Below, one piece after another: positions 8,282 to 16,251 of a stretch of 22,124 nucleotides of DNA. Source of the stretch: Desulfobacterales bacterium. GTDB taxonomy: Bacteria > Desulfobacterota > Desulfobacteria > Desulfobacterales > JAHEIW01. Where the stretch lies: assembly GCA_030145015.1 (NCBI GenBank), contig JAQYWI010000086.1, positions 1 to 22,124 of the forward strand, read 5' to 3'. The notes beneath the pieces are model-generated. The model did not search any database and was not told the DNA's origin. It saw nothing but the letters and a program-made list of their open reading frames with translations. Numbering within the stretch: the first letter of the stretch is position 1; the number at the start of each line of letters is the position of its first letter. A program made the translations under genes and the position numbers.

Positions 8282-9853
8282 CTAAATGCTGAGTGTTTTA
8301 ATTTTGCGACCCATGAGTATGTAATCAAAAACAAGACGTGACAGCACCAGGGCCGTAAACAGGCTGGCAAGCACACCCAGACTTAGGGTTACTGCAAATC
8401 CCTTGATCGCTCCGGTTCCGAACTGAAACAGCACCACGGCGGCTATCAGAGTCGTGACATTGGCATCCAGGATGGTCAATGTGGCACGATTGAAGCCGGC
8501 GTCGATCGCTGCACGCGGCGTGCGTCCCAATGTCAGTTCCTCCCGAATGCGTTCAAAAATAATAACGTTCGCATCAACCGCCATACCGATCGTTAGGATA
8601 ATTCCAGCGATTCCTGGAAGCGTCAAGGTGGCCTTAAATGCGGCCAGGCCTCCGGCAATTAGGATGATGTTCAATATGAGCGCCACATCAGCAATCACAC
8701 CGGCACCCTTGTAGTATACGATCATAAACAAAACAACCAGGATTCCCCCGATGCACATGGAGATAAGACCTTTTTGGATAGAGTCTGCTCCAAGAGAGGG
8801 CCCAACGGTACGCTCTTCCAGTATGTTGACCGGGGCCGGCAAAGCACCCGCGCGCAGCGCGATGGAGAGATCCTTGGCTTCTTCCAGCGTAAAATTGCCG
8901 GTAATACGGGCCTGACCGCCGGCTATCTTTTCCTGAATTACAGGTGCCGATGCAACGGTATCATCCAGCACGATCGCCAGCCGTTTGTTTACGTTCTCAC
9001 CGGTGATGCGTTCAAAAACCCGCGCCCCTTTTTTGTCAAAGTTAATGGACACAAAAGGGATGTTGAACTGGTCAAAATCCACGCGGGCATTGGTCAGACT
9101 CGCACCGGTTAAAAGGGTGCGCTTTTTTAAAAGAAAAGGTACTTTTGAGGTTTTTCCGGTTTCAGCGTTCTCATCAACCCGATAAAGAACTTCTCTTCCT
9201 GCGGGAACATTGCCTTGCACAGCGGCATTGACATCCTGGTCGTCATCCACCAGCTTGAACTCCAAAAGTGCCGTTCGGCCGATCAGGTCCTTGGCGCGAT
9301 CCGTATCTTTAATTCCGGGTAGCTGGATTAACATGCGCCTTTCGCCCTGGCGCCGGATATCGGGTTCGGCGACGCCAAATTGGTCGATGCGATTGCGGAT
9401 CGTTTCCAGCGCCTGATCGACCGCCAGTTTTTCAATCTGGTCGGATTCTTCTTCGGTAAGCTCCATAATAACAGTTGTGACGCCATTTTCAGTCTTTGTC
9501 GAGCGCTTCAGAAAATCAAAGTTTTCTTTTAAGAGTTCATTAAATTTGTCGAGGATCTGAGGATCATTAATCGTGGCGGCAATTTTGGTTCCCTCGATTC
9601 GATCCAGGGAGACTTTCCGAATCCGCTCCTTTTTGAGCTGGTCACGGACTTCCTGTGAAATGCGTTCGACCTGGCCTTCCACGGCTTTGACGGTATCCAC
9701 TTCCAAAACCAGGTGCATTCCGCCCTGAAGATCCAGCCCGAGGTTTATCTGGTTGTGCGGCCACAATCCCGGTTGAAATGTCGGTAAAACATAAACAATT
9801 GCCGCCACAATCACTCCAAAAACTAAAATCAGTTTCCATGAGAAGTTTTTCAA
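8282..9853 (-). CDS. secD: Protein translocase subunit SecD
   Basis: SecD is an inner-membrane protein that forms with SecF the proton-driven accessory module pulling exported proteins through SecYEG. It has 523 residues, somewhat shorter than the 615 of E. coli but usual for many phyla. An N-terminal TM (about 6-24) is followed by GLDLQGGMHLVLEV (39-52). A large periplasmic region includes RIDQFGVAEPDIRRQGERR, and five C-terminal TM helices carry GMAVDANVIIFERIREEL and a closing hydrophobic stretch. Initiation is at TTG with AGAGGGA upstream; no in-frame ATG fits the homologous start MKNFSWKLIL. It sits in the conserved order yajC-secD-secF. Confidence 0.97.
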   Translation of the reverse strand: MKNFSWKLILVFGVIVAAIVYVLPTFQPGLWPHNQINLGLDLQGGMHLVLEVDTVKAVEGQVERISQEVRDQLKKERIRKVSLDRIEGTKIAATINDPQILDKFNELLKENFDFLKRSTKTENGVTTVIMELTEEESDQIEKLAVDQALETIRNRIDQFGVAEPDIRRQGERRMLIQLPGIKDTDRAKDLIGRTALLEFKLVDDDQDVNAAVQGNVPAGREVLYRVDENAETGKTSKVPFLLKKRTLLTGASLTNARVDFDQFNIPFVSINFDKKGARVFERITGENVNKRLAIVLDDTVASAPVIQEKIAGGQARITGNFTLEEAKDLSIALRAGALPAPVNILEERTVGPSLGADSIQKGLISMCIGGILVVLFMIVYYKGAGVIADVALILNIILIAGGLAAFKATLTLPGIAGIILTIGMAVDANVIIFERIREELTLGRTPRAAIDAGFNRATLTILDANVTTLIAAVVLFQFGTGAIKGFAVTLSLGVLASLFTALVLSRLVFDYILMGRKIKTLSI

Positions 9854-9887
9854 TGGTGTGTTCCCTCTTCTTTATCTCCAAATAGAC

Positions 9888-9944
9888 AAATGGTTGAACG
9901 CTTAAACAGCCATTCCATCGAACCGTTTAACCGATCAACCATTT
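9888..9944. repeat. Word-repeat hairpin E between yajC and secD
   Basis: Arms 9888-9911 and 9921-9944 are 24 bases each with a 9-base loop and match at 19 of 24 positions. All three transition differences become G-U pairs in minus-strand RNA (sense for yajC-secD), giving 22 of 24 paired. The words are of the GGTTGA/TTAAAC type, unlike those of the other loci. It has no U-tract, so it is unlikely to be a classical terminator. Confidence 0.85.
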
Positions 9945-9990
9945 CACAAGCCATAAATCGAATTCGAATTGAATCCACTGTAGATTTCGG

Positions 9991-10323
9991 CTACTTTTTT
10001 TCCGGTTGGGGCTGGGTGGCCGGCTGGACCATACCCGCTACATTGGAACGGCCAACCTTTACCCGGACCTTGTCTGCTATTTCTAAGGTTAATGTTGAAT
10101 CGTCTATTCCCGTTATACGCCCGTGCAATCCACCGCTGGTAATAATACGGTCGCCTTTTTTCAGGTTAGTTATCATATTGCGCTGTTCTTTTTGTCTTTT
10201 TTGCTGGGGCCGGATCAGCAGGAAATAAAAAATGACGAACATCAAGATAATCGGGATAAATCCGCTAAATCCCGCAGCACCTTCTCCGCCTGCGCCGCCC
10301 ATTGCATATGCGATATCGATCAA
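9991..10323 (-). CDS. yajC: Preprotein translocase subunit YajC
   Basis: YajC is a small inner-membrane protein that associates with SecDF; it is not essential in E. coli. The 110 residues include a glycine-rich N-terminus, one TM helix (about 22-37), then the family core LIRPQQKRQKEQ, NLKKGDRIITSGGLHGRITGI, and a short Gln/Pro/Lys tail. Translation starts at TTG with a full AGGAGG 7 bases upstream. It is the first gene of the yajC-secD-secF unit, which probably starts from the promoter at 10457-10429. Confidence 0.96.
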   Translation of the reverse strand: MIDIAYAMGGAGGEGAAGFSGFIPIILMFVIFYFLLIRPQQKRQKEQRNMITNLKKGDRIITSGGLHGRITGIDDSTLTLEIADKVRVKVGRSNVAGMVQPATQPQPEKK

Positions 10324-10428
10324 AATATTACCTCCTTGTGTTAGAATACATAAAATTCAGATTTTGCGCGCACATCAAATATCTAAAATTGTCAACATGC
10401 AATTGCAGTTTCGGATAAAAATGGCGCT

Positions 10429-10457
10429 CATATACAGCAATATATATATAGTGTCAA
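10429..10457 (-). promoter_or_regulatory. Probable promoter of yajC-secDF
   Basis: The minus strand carries TTGACA (10457-10452), a 17-base spacer that is largely a TA run, and TATATG (10434-10429). A start near 10422 would leave a leader of about 100 bases before yajC. A second TTGACA nearby (10396-10391) has no -10 partner at the right distance. Confidence 0.5.
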
Positions 10458-10467
10458 CATCGAACTT

Positions 10468-10573
10468 GCGACCGCGTATGATTGGTTGTTTTTAACCGGG
10501 TGCTTTGCACGCGGTTATACGATTATACGGTCGCGCGGTTCCAGCGTGACCTTTGCACCCCTTAAAGCACCCG
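10468..10573. repeat. Crossing inverted repeats G between rng and yajC
   Basis: Two inverted pairs interleave. 10468-10483 pairs with 10521-10534 (GCGACC...GTAT against ATACGGTCGC), and CGGGTGCTTT at 10497-10506 pairs perfectly with 10564-10573. The order left1-left2-right1-right2 would be a pseudoknot-like arrangement in RNA. A small CCCGC-TCT-GCGGG hairpin follows at about 10570-10582. The region belongs to the 273-base rng-yajC gap and could include the end of the rng transcript, though no T-tract marks a terminator. Confidence 0.6.
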
Positions 10574-10596
10574 CTCTGCGGGCGACCGGTGACGCT

Positions 10597-12060
10597 TTAG
10601 TCGTTATATATGATCTTACTTTCGCCCGGGGTCATTGACAGGGCACCTTCTATCCCGACGCTGAGGGCGCGGCGTTCTTCCAGTTCGGCAATTTCTTTGC
10701 GCTTTTTATTTAAAAGATAAGCAGCTACATCAACCGGTACAACCCCCTTAACGGACGTGACTCCCGGCTTGAGGGTTTCAAGACTGAGTTTTCTGAGAAA
10801 CCCCACTGCCAGGGTTTCGGTGGAGGCTACCAACCCTTTGCCCTGGCAATACCGGCAGGGGTGATAACTGCCGAATTCAATCGAAGGCCGGATTCGTTGG
10901 CGGGACATTTCCAATAAACCGAATCGTGAAATTTTCCCTACTTTCGTTTTGGCTTTGTCTTCACTGACACAGCTCCGCAGCCGGCGCTCAACTTTTGAAC
11001 GATTTTTTAGATCTTGCATGTCAATGAAATCGACGACAATCAGACCGCCCAGGTCTCTTAGGCGAAGCTGACGGGCAGCCTCTTCAGCTGCTTCGAGATT
11101 GGTTAGGAATGCGGTCTTTTCGATGGATTTTTCTTGGGTGGATTTGCCTGAGTTTACATCGATGGATACCAGGGCTTCGGTTTGTTCAATGACAATGGAT
11201 CCTCCCGATTTTAAGGTGACACGACTTTCGAATATCGGTGCAATTTGGTTTTCGATTTCAAATTTGGTAAAAATCGGTTTGACGCCCTTATATAACTTGA
11301 CGATTTTGTGATGTTTGCGGGAAATAATTTTGATAAACTTCCTGACCTCCTGGTAAACGGCAGGATCATCGATAAGAATCTCGTTGACGTCGGGCGTAAA
11401 ATAATCCCGGATTGACCGTAAAACGAGGTCTCTTTCCCTGTAAAGCAGCACAGGCGCCGGATCCTTCATTACGCTTTCTTTAATCGTTTTCCAAAGTCGC
11501 AGAAGGTATTTTAAATCGCGTGATAAAAGGGTTTTGGTGCTATTAATACCGACGGTTCGCACAATGAGACCGAATCCTTCCGGAGGCTTTAATTTATCTA
11601 CCAAATCTTTCAATCGATTGCGTTCCTGTTCATCTTCAATCTTGCGGGAAATTCCGAGTTTATCGCTTCCCGGCATGAGAACAAGGTGTCTGCCCGCCAA
11701 TGATATGTAGGTTGTCAGCATGGCGCCTTTTCTCATAAACGGCTCTTTGGTGACCTGCACCATGACTTCCTGCCCGCGCTTAACGATCTTTTCGATTGAA
11801 TGATTTCCACCTTCATTGTCCCGATAATAGTCGCTGTGAATTTCAGGTTTTTGTAAAAATCCGTGTCGTTCGGCACCGTAGTCGACAAAAACCGCCTGGA
11901 GGCTTGGCTCGATTCGTGCGATGATGCCTTTATAGATATTCCCTTGGGTTATTTCGCGGGCCGCACTTTCAATATAAAATTCTTCCAGCTTGTCCGCTTT
12001 TACTTTGGCGACCCGGCATTCTTCCGGGTCAATGGCGTTTATAAGAATCTTTATACTCAT
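10597..12060 (-). CDS. rng: Ribonuclease G / ribonuclease E family endoribonuclease
   Basis: This is an endoribonuclease that cuts single-stranded RNA and takes part in 16S rRNA 5' maturation and mRNA decay. The 487 residues match RNase G, and there is no long RNase E-type scaffold tail. In order it has an S1 domain (about 37-127), the RNase H-like and 5'-sensor regions, then the catalytic Mg ligands Asp301 (SIDVNSGKS) and Asp344 (VVDFIDM), and a zinc-link CRYC motif with Cys402 and Cys405. These positions align closely with RNase E Asp303, Asp346, Cys404 and Cys407. The start is ATG with little Shine-Dalgarno. It is divergent from leuS and upstream of yajC. Confidence 0.95.
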   Translation of the reverse strand: MSIKILINAIDPEECRVAKVKADKLEEFYIESAAREITQGNIYKGIIARIEPSLQAVFVDYGAERHGFLQKPEIHSDYYRDNEGGNHSIEKIVKRGQEVMVQVTKEPFMRKGAMLTTYISLAGRHLVLMPGSDKLGISRKIEDEQERNRLKDLVDKLKPPEGFGLIVRTVGINSTKTLLSRDLKYLLRLWKTIKESVMKDPAPVLLYRERDLVLRSIRDYFTPDVNEILIDDPAVYQEVRKFIKIISRKHHKIVKLYKGVKPIFTKFEIENQIAPIFESRVTLKSGGSIVIEQTEALVSIDVNSGKSTQEKSIEKTAFLTNLEAAEEAARQLRLRDLGGLIVVDFIDMQDLKNRSKVERRLRSCVSEDKAKTKVGKISRFGLLEMSRQRIRPSIEFGSYHPCRYCQGKGLVASTETLAVGFLRKLSLETLKPGVTSVKGVVPVDVAAYLLNKKRKEIAELEERRALSVGIEGALSMTPGESKIIYND

Positions 12061-12250
12061 GAAGGTTTAACCTTGAGATCCGTGGATGGGTTCAATTTTT
12101 AATGGGTCCTTTCATTACCGACGCTGGTCCTGGCAGATTTTCAATTGATAGCATCTCGAAATTTCCATAACAAGTCAAACGATTTCTCAGTTCGAGATCA
12201 ACGGCCATTAGGTGACCGGTCTCACAAAGAGGATATGGGGCGTTAGATAA

Positions 12251-12327
12251 CGAGAACGAGGACGACGATGCGTACGCGTACGAGGCGGCGGAACGTTGCA
12301 TAACACTCGTACTCCTCCTCGTCCTCG
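12251..12327. repeat. Word-repeat hairpin D in the rng/leuS divergent region
   Basis: Left arm 12251-12272 (words CGAGAACGAGGACGA) faces right arm 12306-12327 (ACTCCTCCTCGTCCTCG). The arms match at 16 of 22 positions as reverse complements, and the loop contains its own CGTACGCGTACG palindrome. The rest of 12061-12380 shows no gene or recognisable RNA. The 105-codon reading frame across it runs through this repeat and is not credible. Confidence 0.7.
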
Positions 12328-12380
12328 ATACCGGCATTTTTGAAAGATAAAATTGCGAATCGGTTACGCCTCTGTGTGAG

Positions 12381-12409
12381 TTGACTGACAGCCTTGCTAT
12401 TGTTATCAT
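12381..12409 (+). promoter_or_regulatory. Promoter of leuS
   Basis: TTGACT (12381-12386), a 17-base spacer and TATCAT (12404-12409) form a near-consensus sigma70-type promoter pointing to leuS. The expected start near 12416 gives a leader of about 95 bases that contains the hairpin at 12443-12470. Confidence 0.65.
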
Positions 12410-12417
12410 TTTGTGGC

Positions 12418-12483
12418 ATGGAAAAAATACGCAAAAATTTTTCCCTGAGGCTCGGAGATGAGCTTCGGGGAAGTTTTATTTAG
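12418..12483 (+). promoter_or_regulatory. Possible leuS leader ORF with embedded hairpin
   Basis: A 21-codon frame (ATG at 12418, TAG at 12481) contains three Leu codons, CTG, CTC and CTT, within seven codons (10, 12, 16). These lie in a hairpin whose arms, 12443-12453 and 12460-12470, pair completely in plus-strand RNA (nine Watson-Crick, two G-U). AAGTTTTATTT follows, a weak U-rich tail. This could be an attenuator sensing leucyl-tRNA. Against it, the ATG is almost at the predicted transcription start, so the ORF would be nearly leaderless, and the hairpin lies inside rather than after the ORF. The hairpin is solid; the regulation is speculative. Confidence 0.4.
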
Positions 12484-12511
12484 TCAACTTGAACTAAGGC
12501 AGGTAGCTGTA

Positions 12512-15103
12512 ATGCACGCGAAATACGATCCGAAAAAAATTGAGCCCAAATGGCAGACCTACTGGGAGTCAACCAAACTGTTCAAGGTTGGGGAAGATCG
12601 GACTCAGAAAAAATATTATCTCCTAGAGATGTTTCCGTATCCTTCCGGCAACATTCACATGGGGCATGTCCGAAACTATACCATCGGTGATGTCGTCGCC
12701 CGATACAAGCGCATGCGCGGATTCAATGTGTTGCACCCCATGGGCTGGGATGCCTTCGGCATGCCGGCAGAAAACGCCGCCATTGCCAACAAGACCCATC
12801 CGGCCAAATGGACCTATGCCAACATTGATGCCATGCGTGCTCAGCTCAAGCAGCTGGGATTCTCCTATGATTGGAGCAGAGAAATTGCGACCTGCCGGCC
12901 TGAATACTATCGGTGGGAACAGTGGTTATTTTTGAAGATGTATGAAAACGGAATGGCCTATCGCAAGGAATCGTTTGTGAACTGGTGCGAATCTTGCCAG
13001 ACGGTTCTGGCCAATGAACAGGTCGAAGACGGTTTGTGCTGGCGATGCAGTCAGCAGGTTCGCCAGAAAAGACTGTGGCAATGGTTTTTCAAAACAACGG
13101 CCTATGCGGATGACCTGCTCACGCATTCTGATCAGTTGCCCGGATGGCCGGAAAAAGTAACCACCATGCAGAAAAACTGGATCGGTAAAAGTTTCGGGGC
13201 TGAAATTCGTTTTGCGGTTGAAAACCAGGATCTCGTCATTCCGGTATTTACGACCCGCCACGATACGGTTTTCGGTGCAACCTTTATGTGCCTGGCGCCG
13301 GAACATCCGTTGACCGTTCAGCTTTCGCGGGGCACGACTCAGGAAGACCAGGTGGCGGCGTTTGTCGATAAGATGTCGATGCTGGATCGATCGGATAAAG
13401 CGGTGGATGAATATGAAAAGGAAGGCGTATTTCTGGGTGTCAACTGCATTAACCCCTTAAGCGGCAAGCGCATCCCGATTTATACGGCCAACTTTGCCCT
13501 TATGGAATACGGAACCGGTGCCGTGATGGCTGTTCCGGCCCATGATCAGCGCGATTTTGATTTTGCCAAGAAATATGGTCTGGACATCATCGTCGTCGTA
13601 AAACCTGAAGATGAAGATCTGGAGTCTGAAAGTCTTGCAGAGGCCTATGTGGGTCCGGGCATCATGGTGAATTCCGGTGATTTCAACGGAATGGAAAATA
13701 AAAAGGCGATGGCGGCGATTGCCGGGTTTCTGGAAAAAAATAACCTGGGACAGGCGGAGGTTAGCTTTCGGCTAAGGGATTGGGGTATTTCAAGGCAAAG
13801 ATACTGGGGGGCACCGATTCCCATAATCCATTGCGATGGTTGTGGAATCGTACCCGTTCCGGAATCAGAACTTCCGGTCGTACTGCCTGAAAATGTCGAA
13901 CTGCTGGAAGGCGGCAGGTCACCACTGCCTCAGCTGGATTCGTTTGTACAGGTGAAGTGTCCCGAATGCGGCCATCCGTCGGCACGTCGGGAGACCGACA
14001 CCATGGATACATTTGTTGAATCATCCTGGTATTTTGACAGATATTGCAGCCCGCAATTTGATAAAGGCATGTTCGATCCGGAGGCGGTAGATTACTGGAT
14101 GCCGGTTGATCAGTATATCGGCGGCGTTGAGCATGCCATTTTGCATCTGCTCTATTCACGCTATTATACCCGTGTTCTAAACGATCAGGGTCTGGTCAAG
14201 TTCAAAGAACCTTTCACGCGGTTGTTAACCCAGGGGATGGTTTGCAAAGAAACGGCTGCGTGCCCCAAACACGGCAATTTGCTCCCCAATGAAGTAAAGG
14301 TTGTGGAGGGAAGTCGTGTTTGTGTTCATTGCGATGCGCCCGTGACGCTGGGACGCGTAGAAAAGATGTCCAAATCGAAAAAGAATGTCATTGATCCCAA
14401 TATTCTTTTGGAAAAATATGGTGCTGATACAACCCGGTTTTTTTGCCTGTTTGCGGCACCGCCTGAACGGGATCTTGAATGGAGCGAGCAGGGCGTTGAA
14501 GGGGGTTATCGGTTTTTAAACAGAGTGTGGCGTTTAGCGGCAGAATGGATGGATCAGGTAAAAGATGTCCCTGCGTTTGAAGACAGCCCCGTCGCCCTTG
14601 AGGGTGCCATACGGGAGCTCTCTAAAAAAACGCACCAAACCATAATGAAGGTTACGCACGATATCGAGGATCGCTACCATTTTAATACGGCGATAAGTGC
14701 CATAATGGAGCTTTTTAATGCGATGTCCGACATCAAGGGTGCTGAAAACAATGCACAACAGGCGCGTGTGATGCGGTTTGCCATGGAAACGCTTACGCTG
14801 CTGTTATCTCCGATCGTGCCCCATTTTGCCGAAGAGTTGTGGGAGACACTCGGCAATACCTCCAGCGTTTTGCTTGCGAAATGGCCGTCTTTTCTGGAAG
14901 AGGCCTTAGAAAAGGATGAACTTGTAATTGTTATACAGGTAAACGGTAAATTGAGAAGTAAATTCTCTGTGGATCCCGGTGTTGCCGAAGAAACCATCAA
15001 ACAGATGGCGCTTGATGATGAGCGGGCTCAGAAATTTACGAACGGCAAAGAGATAAAGAAGGTTATTTATGTGAAGGGCAAGCTGGTCAATATTGTGGTC
15101 TAA
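12512..15103 (+). CDS. leuS: Leucyl-tRNA synthetase
   Basis: This class I synthetase charges tRNA-Leu. It has 863 residues from the ATG at 12512. That start was chosen because [15 protein letters not shown] is the family N-terminus and AAGGCAGG precedes it; an upstream in-frame ATG at 12458 falls inside the leader hairpin. Signature HMGH is at 49-52 and KMSKS at 618-622. The CP1 editing domain carries TTRHDT (usual TTRPDT) and the [10 protein letters not shown] loop with the conserved Asp used to reject mischarged residues. Three Cys-containing zinc-type segments are present (CESC...CWRC, CDGC...CPEC, CPKH...CVHC). lptE follows after 216 bases of repeat-rich DNA, matching the leuS-lptE order of E. 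coli. Confidence 0.98.
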   Translation: MHAKYDPKKIEPKWQTYWESTKLFKVGEDRTQKKYYLLEMFPYPSGNIHMGHVRNYTIGDVVARYKRMRGFNVLHPMGWDAFGMPAENAAIANKTHPAKWTYANIDAMRAQLKQLGFSYDWSREIATCRPEYYRWEQWLFLKMYENGMAYRKESFVNWCESCQTVLANEQVEDGLCWRCSQQVRQKRLWQWFFKTTAYADDLLTHSDQLPGWPEKVTTMQKNWIGKSFGAEIRFAVENQDLVIPVFTTRHDTVFGATFMCLAPEHPLTVQLSRGTTQEDQVAAFVDKMSMLDRSDKAVDEYEKEGVFLGVNCINPLSGKRIPIYTANFALMEYGTGAVMAVPAHDQRDFDFAKKYGLDIIVVVKPEDEDLESESLAEAYVGPGIMVNSGDFNGMENKKAMAAIAGFLEKNNLGQAEVSFRLRDWGISRQRYWGAPIPIIHCDGCGIVPVPESELPVVLPENVELLEGGRSPLPQLDSFVQVKCPECGHPSARRETDTMDTFVESSWYFDRYCSPQFDKGMFDPEAVDYWMPVDQYIGGVEHAILHLLYSRYYTRVLNDQGLVKFKEPFTRLLTQGMVCKETAACPKHGNLLPNEVKVVEGSRVCVHCDAPVTLGRVEKMSKSKKNVIDPNILLEKYGADTTRFFCLFAAPPERDLEWSEQGVEGGYRFLNRVWRLAAEWMDQVKDVPAFEDSPVALEGAIRELSKKTHQTIMKVTHDIEDRYHFNTAISAIMELFNAMSDIKGAENNAQQARVMRFAMETLTLLLSPIVPHFAEELWETLGNTSSVLLAKWPSFLEEALEKDELVIVIQVNGKLRSKFSVDPGVAEETIKQMALDDERAQKFTNGKEIKKVIYVKGKLVNIVV

Positions 15104-15105
15104 AA

Positions 15106-15312
15106 TTCAGGTGTCAGGTGTCAGATGTCAGATTTCAGGTGTCAGCAAACAGATGACGGGGGACAGAAAAAGCTACCTTTTTTCTTCTGTCATCTGTTTT
15201 CTGTGCTCGACGGGGCTGCCTTAGACAAGCTCAGGCCCCTAACATGCCGAAGGGAGCTCGTCGCAGGCTGTCCTCTGTATCATCCTGACACCTGAACACC
15301 GAAACCTGACAT
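15106..15312. repeat. Word-repeat hairpin C with REP-like insert, between leuS and lptE
   Basis: The outer left arm 15106-15145 is made of CAGGTGTCAG-type words and is mirrored by 15285-15312 (CTGACACCTGAA...). An inner pair, AAACAGATGAC at 15147-15157 with GTCATCTGTTT at 15189-15199, is perfect. Between them lies the REP-like pair described separately. The region fills the whole 216-base gap, so lptE expression from the leuS promoter must pass through it. Confidence 0.8.
15215..15271. repeat. Inverted pair of REP-like sequences
   Basis: 15215-15233 and the complement of 15253-15271 agree at about 13 of 19 positions (core CC-T..GAC.AGCTC), giving two facing copies around AGGCCCCTAACATGCCGAA. 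The AGACAAGCTCAGG part resembles a widespread bacterial intergenic repeat of the TTCGACAAGCTCAGG type; that recollection was not checked. GAGCTCGTCGC (15254-15264) recurs exactly at 16372-16382, inside another hairpin locus. Confidence 0.55.
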
Positions 15313-15319
15313 TAGGGAG

Positions 15320-15841
15320 ATGGGTTTGAACACAAGCAAGTGCAGCCTAATAATCTTTTTAATTGCGGTGCTGTGTGGGGCGTGCGGGTACCGGCTTGCG
15401 GGGGAGGGCGGACTCCCGGGTGATAGCGATCGTCTTTTCGTAAAAGTTTTAGAAAACCGGACCCAGGAGACAGGGGTTGAAAACATTGTTACGGCGGCCC
15501 TTCTATCAGAACTCACTTTTCGCAAAACCGAAAGTCTGGCAAGTGGCATTGATGATGCCGATGTTGTCTTGAGCGGCGAGGTGGAAGAGGTCGCCGTCAG
15601 AACGATTTCGACGCGAAATAAAGATACGGCCGGTGAGAGACGGGTTACGGTTACAATTGATTTGAACTTAAAAAAACAGGATGGCAGTGTTGTTTGGGCA
15701 GCTAACGGACTTACCGCCGACGAAGGGTATATCGTCGATGCGGACAAGGAACGCACGGACCAAAACAGACGGGATGCAATTCGGGTGCTTTCGCAACGAA
15801 TTGCAGAAAAAGTTGTTAATCGGTTGAGCGATGATTTCTAG
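15320..15841 (+). CDS. lptE: LPS-assembly lipoprotein LptE
   Basis: LptE is the outer-membrane lipoprotein that plugs and helps assemble the LptD LPS translocon. The identification rests on position after leuS, a lipoprotein signal (hydrophobic 9-18, then CGAC with lipid-attachment Cys22), and the LptE-type opening CGYRLAGEGGLPG, followed by a beta-rich region with NRTQETGVEN, a VVLSGEVEEV strand, and a C-terminal helix rich in Arg. The 173 residues are normal. Two starts are possible. ATG 15320 abuts AGGGAG with no spacing, while TTG 15326 is six bases from it and may be the true one. It ends two bases from the end of convergent rpsT. holA, which follows lptE in E. coli, is absent here. Confidence 0.9.
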   Translation: MGLNTSKCSLIIFLIAVLCGACGYRLAGEGGLPGDSDRLFVKVLENRTQETGVENIVTAALLSELTFRKTESLASGIDDADVVLSGEVEEVAVRTISTRNKDTAGERRVTVTIDLNLKKQDGSVVWAANGLTADEGYIVDADKERTDQNRRDAIRVLSQRIAEKVVNRLSDDF

Positions 15842-15843
15842 AA

Positions 15844-16113
15844 TCAGAAAATAGTAATGGCATTTACCAATTTTGAAAGGCGCGATATCTTTCTGGCAGC
15901 TGTTTTCTTGTGAATAACACCTTTTTTGGCTGCTTTGTCAATCATCGATTGAGCCGTATTCAATTTGGCCGATGCGGCTTCTTTTGACGCTTCACCAGAT
16001 GTCGACCGAACATCCTTGGTGACGTGTTTTATTCTGGTTTTTACCGCTTTGTTGCGCAGCCGCCGTTTCTCGTTTTGGCGGGCGCGTTTTTCTGCTGATT
16101 TATGATTTGCCAA
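15844..16113 (-). CDS. rpsT: 30S ribosomal protein S20
   Basis: S20 is a primary 16S-binding protein of the small subunit. The 89 residues have the typical N-terminus (M)ANHKSAEKRARQNEKRRLRNKA and end KKTAARKISRLSKLVNAI, highly basic and helical. Initiation is at TTG, with AAGGAGTGG upstream. E. coli rpsT also starts with UUG, where the weak start is part of autogenous translational control, so the same control is plausible. A promoter lies at 16181-16153. The gene is convergent with lptE and divergent from murJ; an rpsT/murJ neighbourhood is common in proteobacteria. Confidence 0.98.
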   Translation of the reverse strand: MANHKSAEKRARQNEKRRLRNKAVKTRIKHVTKDVRSTSGEASKEAASAKLNTAQSMIDKAAKKGVIHKKTAARKISRLSKLVNAITIF

Positions 16114-16152
16114 CGGGATCCACTCCTTAATTAAAATTATTATAAACCACTA

Positions 16153-16181
16153 TACATACTGAACACAAATTGTGATGTCAA
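16153..16181 (-). promoter_or_regulatory. Promoter of rpsT
   Basis: On the minus strand TTGACA (16181-16176) is followed after 17 bases by TATGTA (16158-16153). An overlapping TATAGT is farther off, at 21 bases. A start near 16146 would give a leader of about 33 bases. Confidence 0.5.
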
Positions 16182-16251
16182 TAATTTTTTTCGGATCATG
16201 AACTCAAAAGAAGGTAATCCATGGTGGGAGCTTTCAATTTCAATTAATTTC

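Noticed and set aside
9888..9944. Hairpin E as a rho-independent terminator
   Set aside because: No T-tract after the stem on the minus strand, and the neighbours yajC and secD are normally co-transcribed.
12100..12260. tRNA-like TTCGAGATC segment upstream of leuS
   Set aside because: No matching acceptor or anticodon stems nearby; no tRNA gene was recognised anywhere in the window.
12092..12409. 105-codon frame in the rng-leuS gap
   Set aside because: It runs through the CGAGGACG word repeats and across the leuS promoter, and the product has low-complexity Ser/Tyr runs.
12061..12457. T-box or other tRNA-sensing riboswitch before leuS
   Set aside because: No T-box consensus sequence or specifier-loop layout could be found; only the small hairpin and leader ORF are visible.
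15280..15756. 158-codon minus-strand frame opposite lptE
   Set aside because: Antisense to lptE, Ser/Thr-rich shadow translation, and its end lies in the repeat region.
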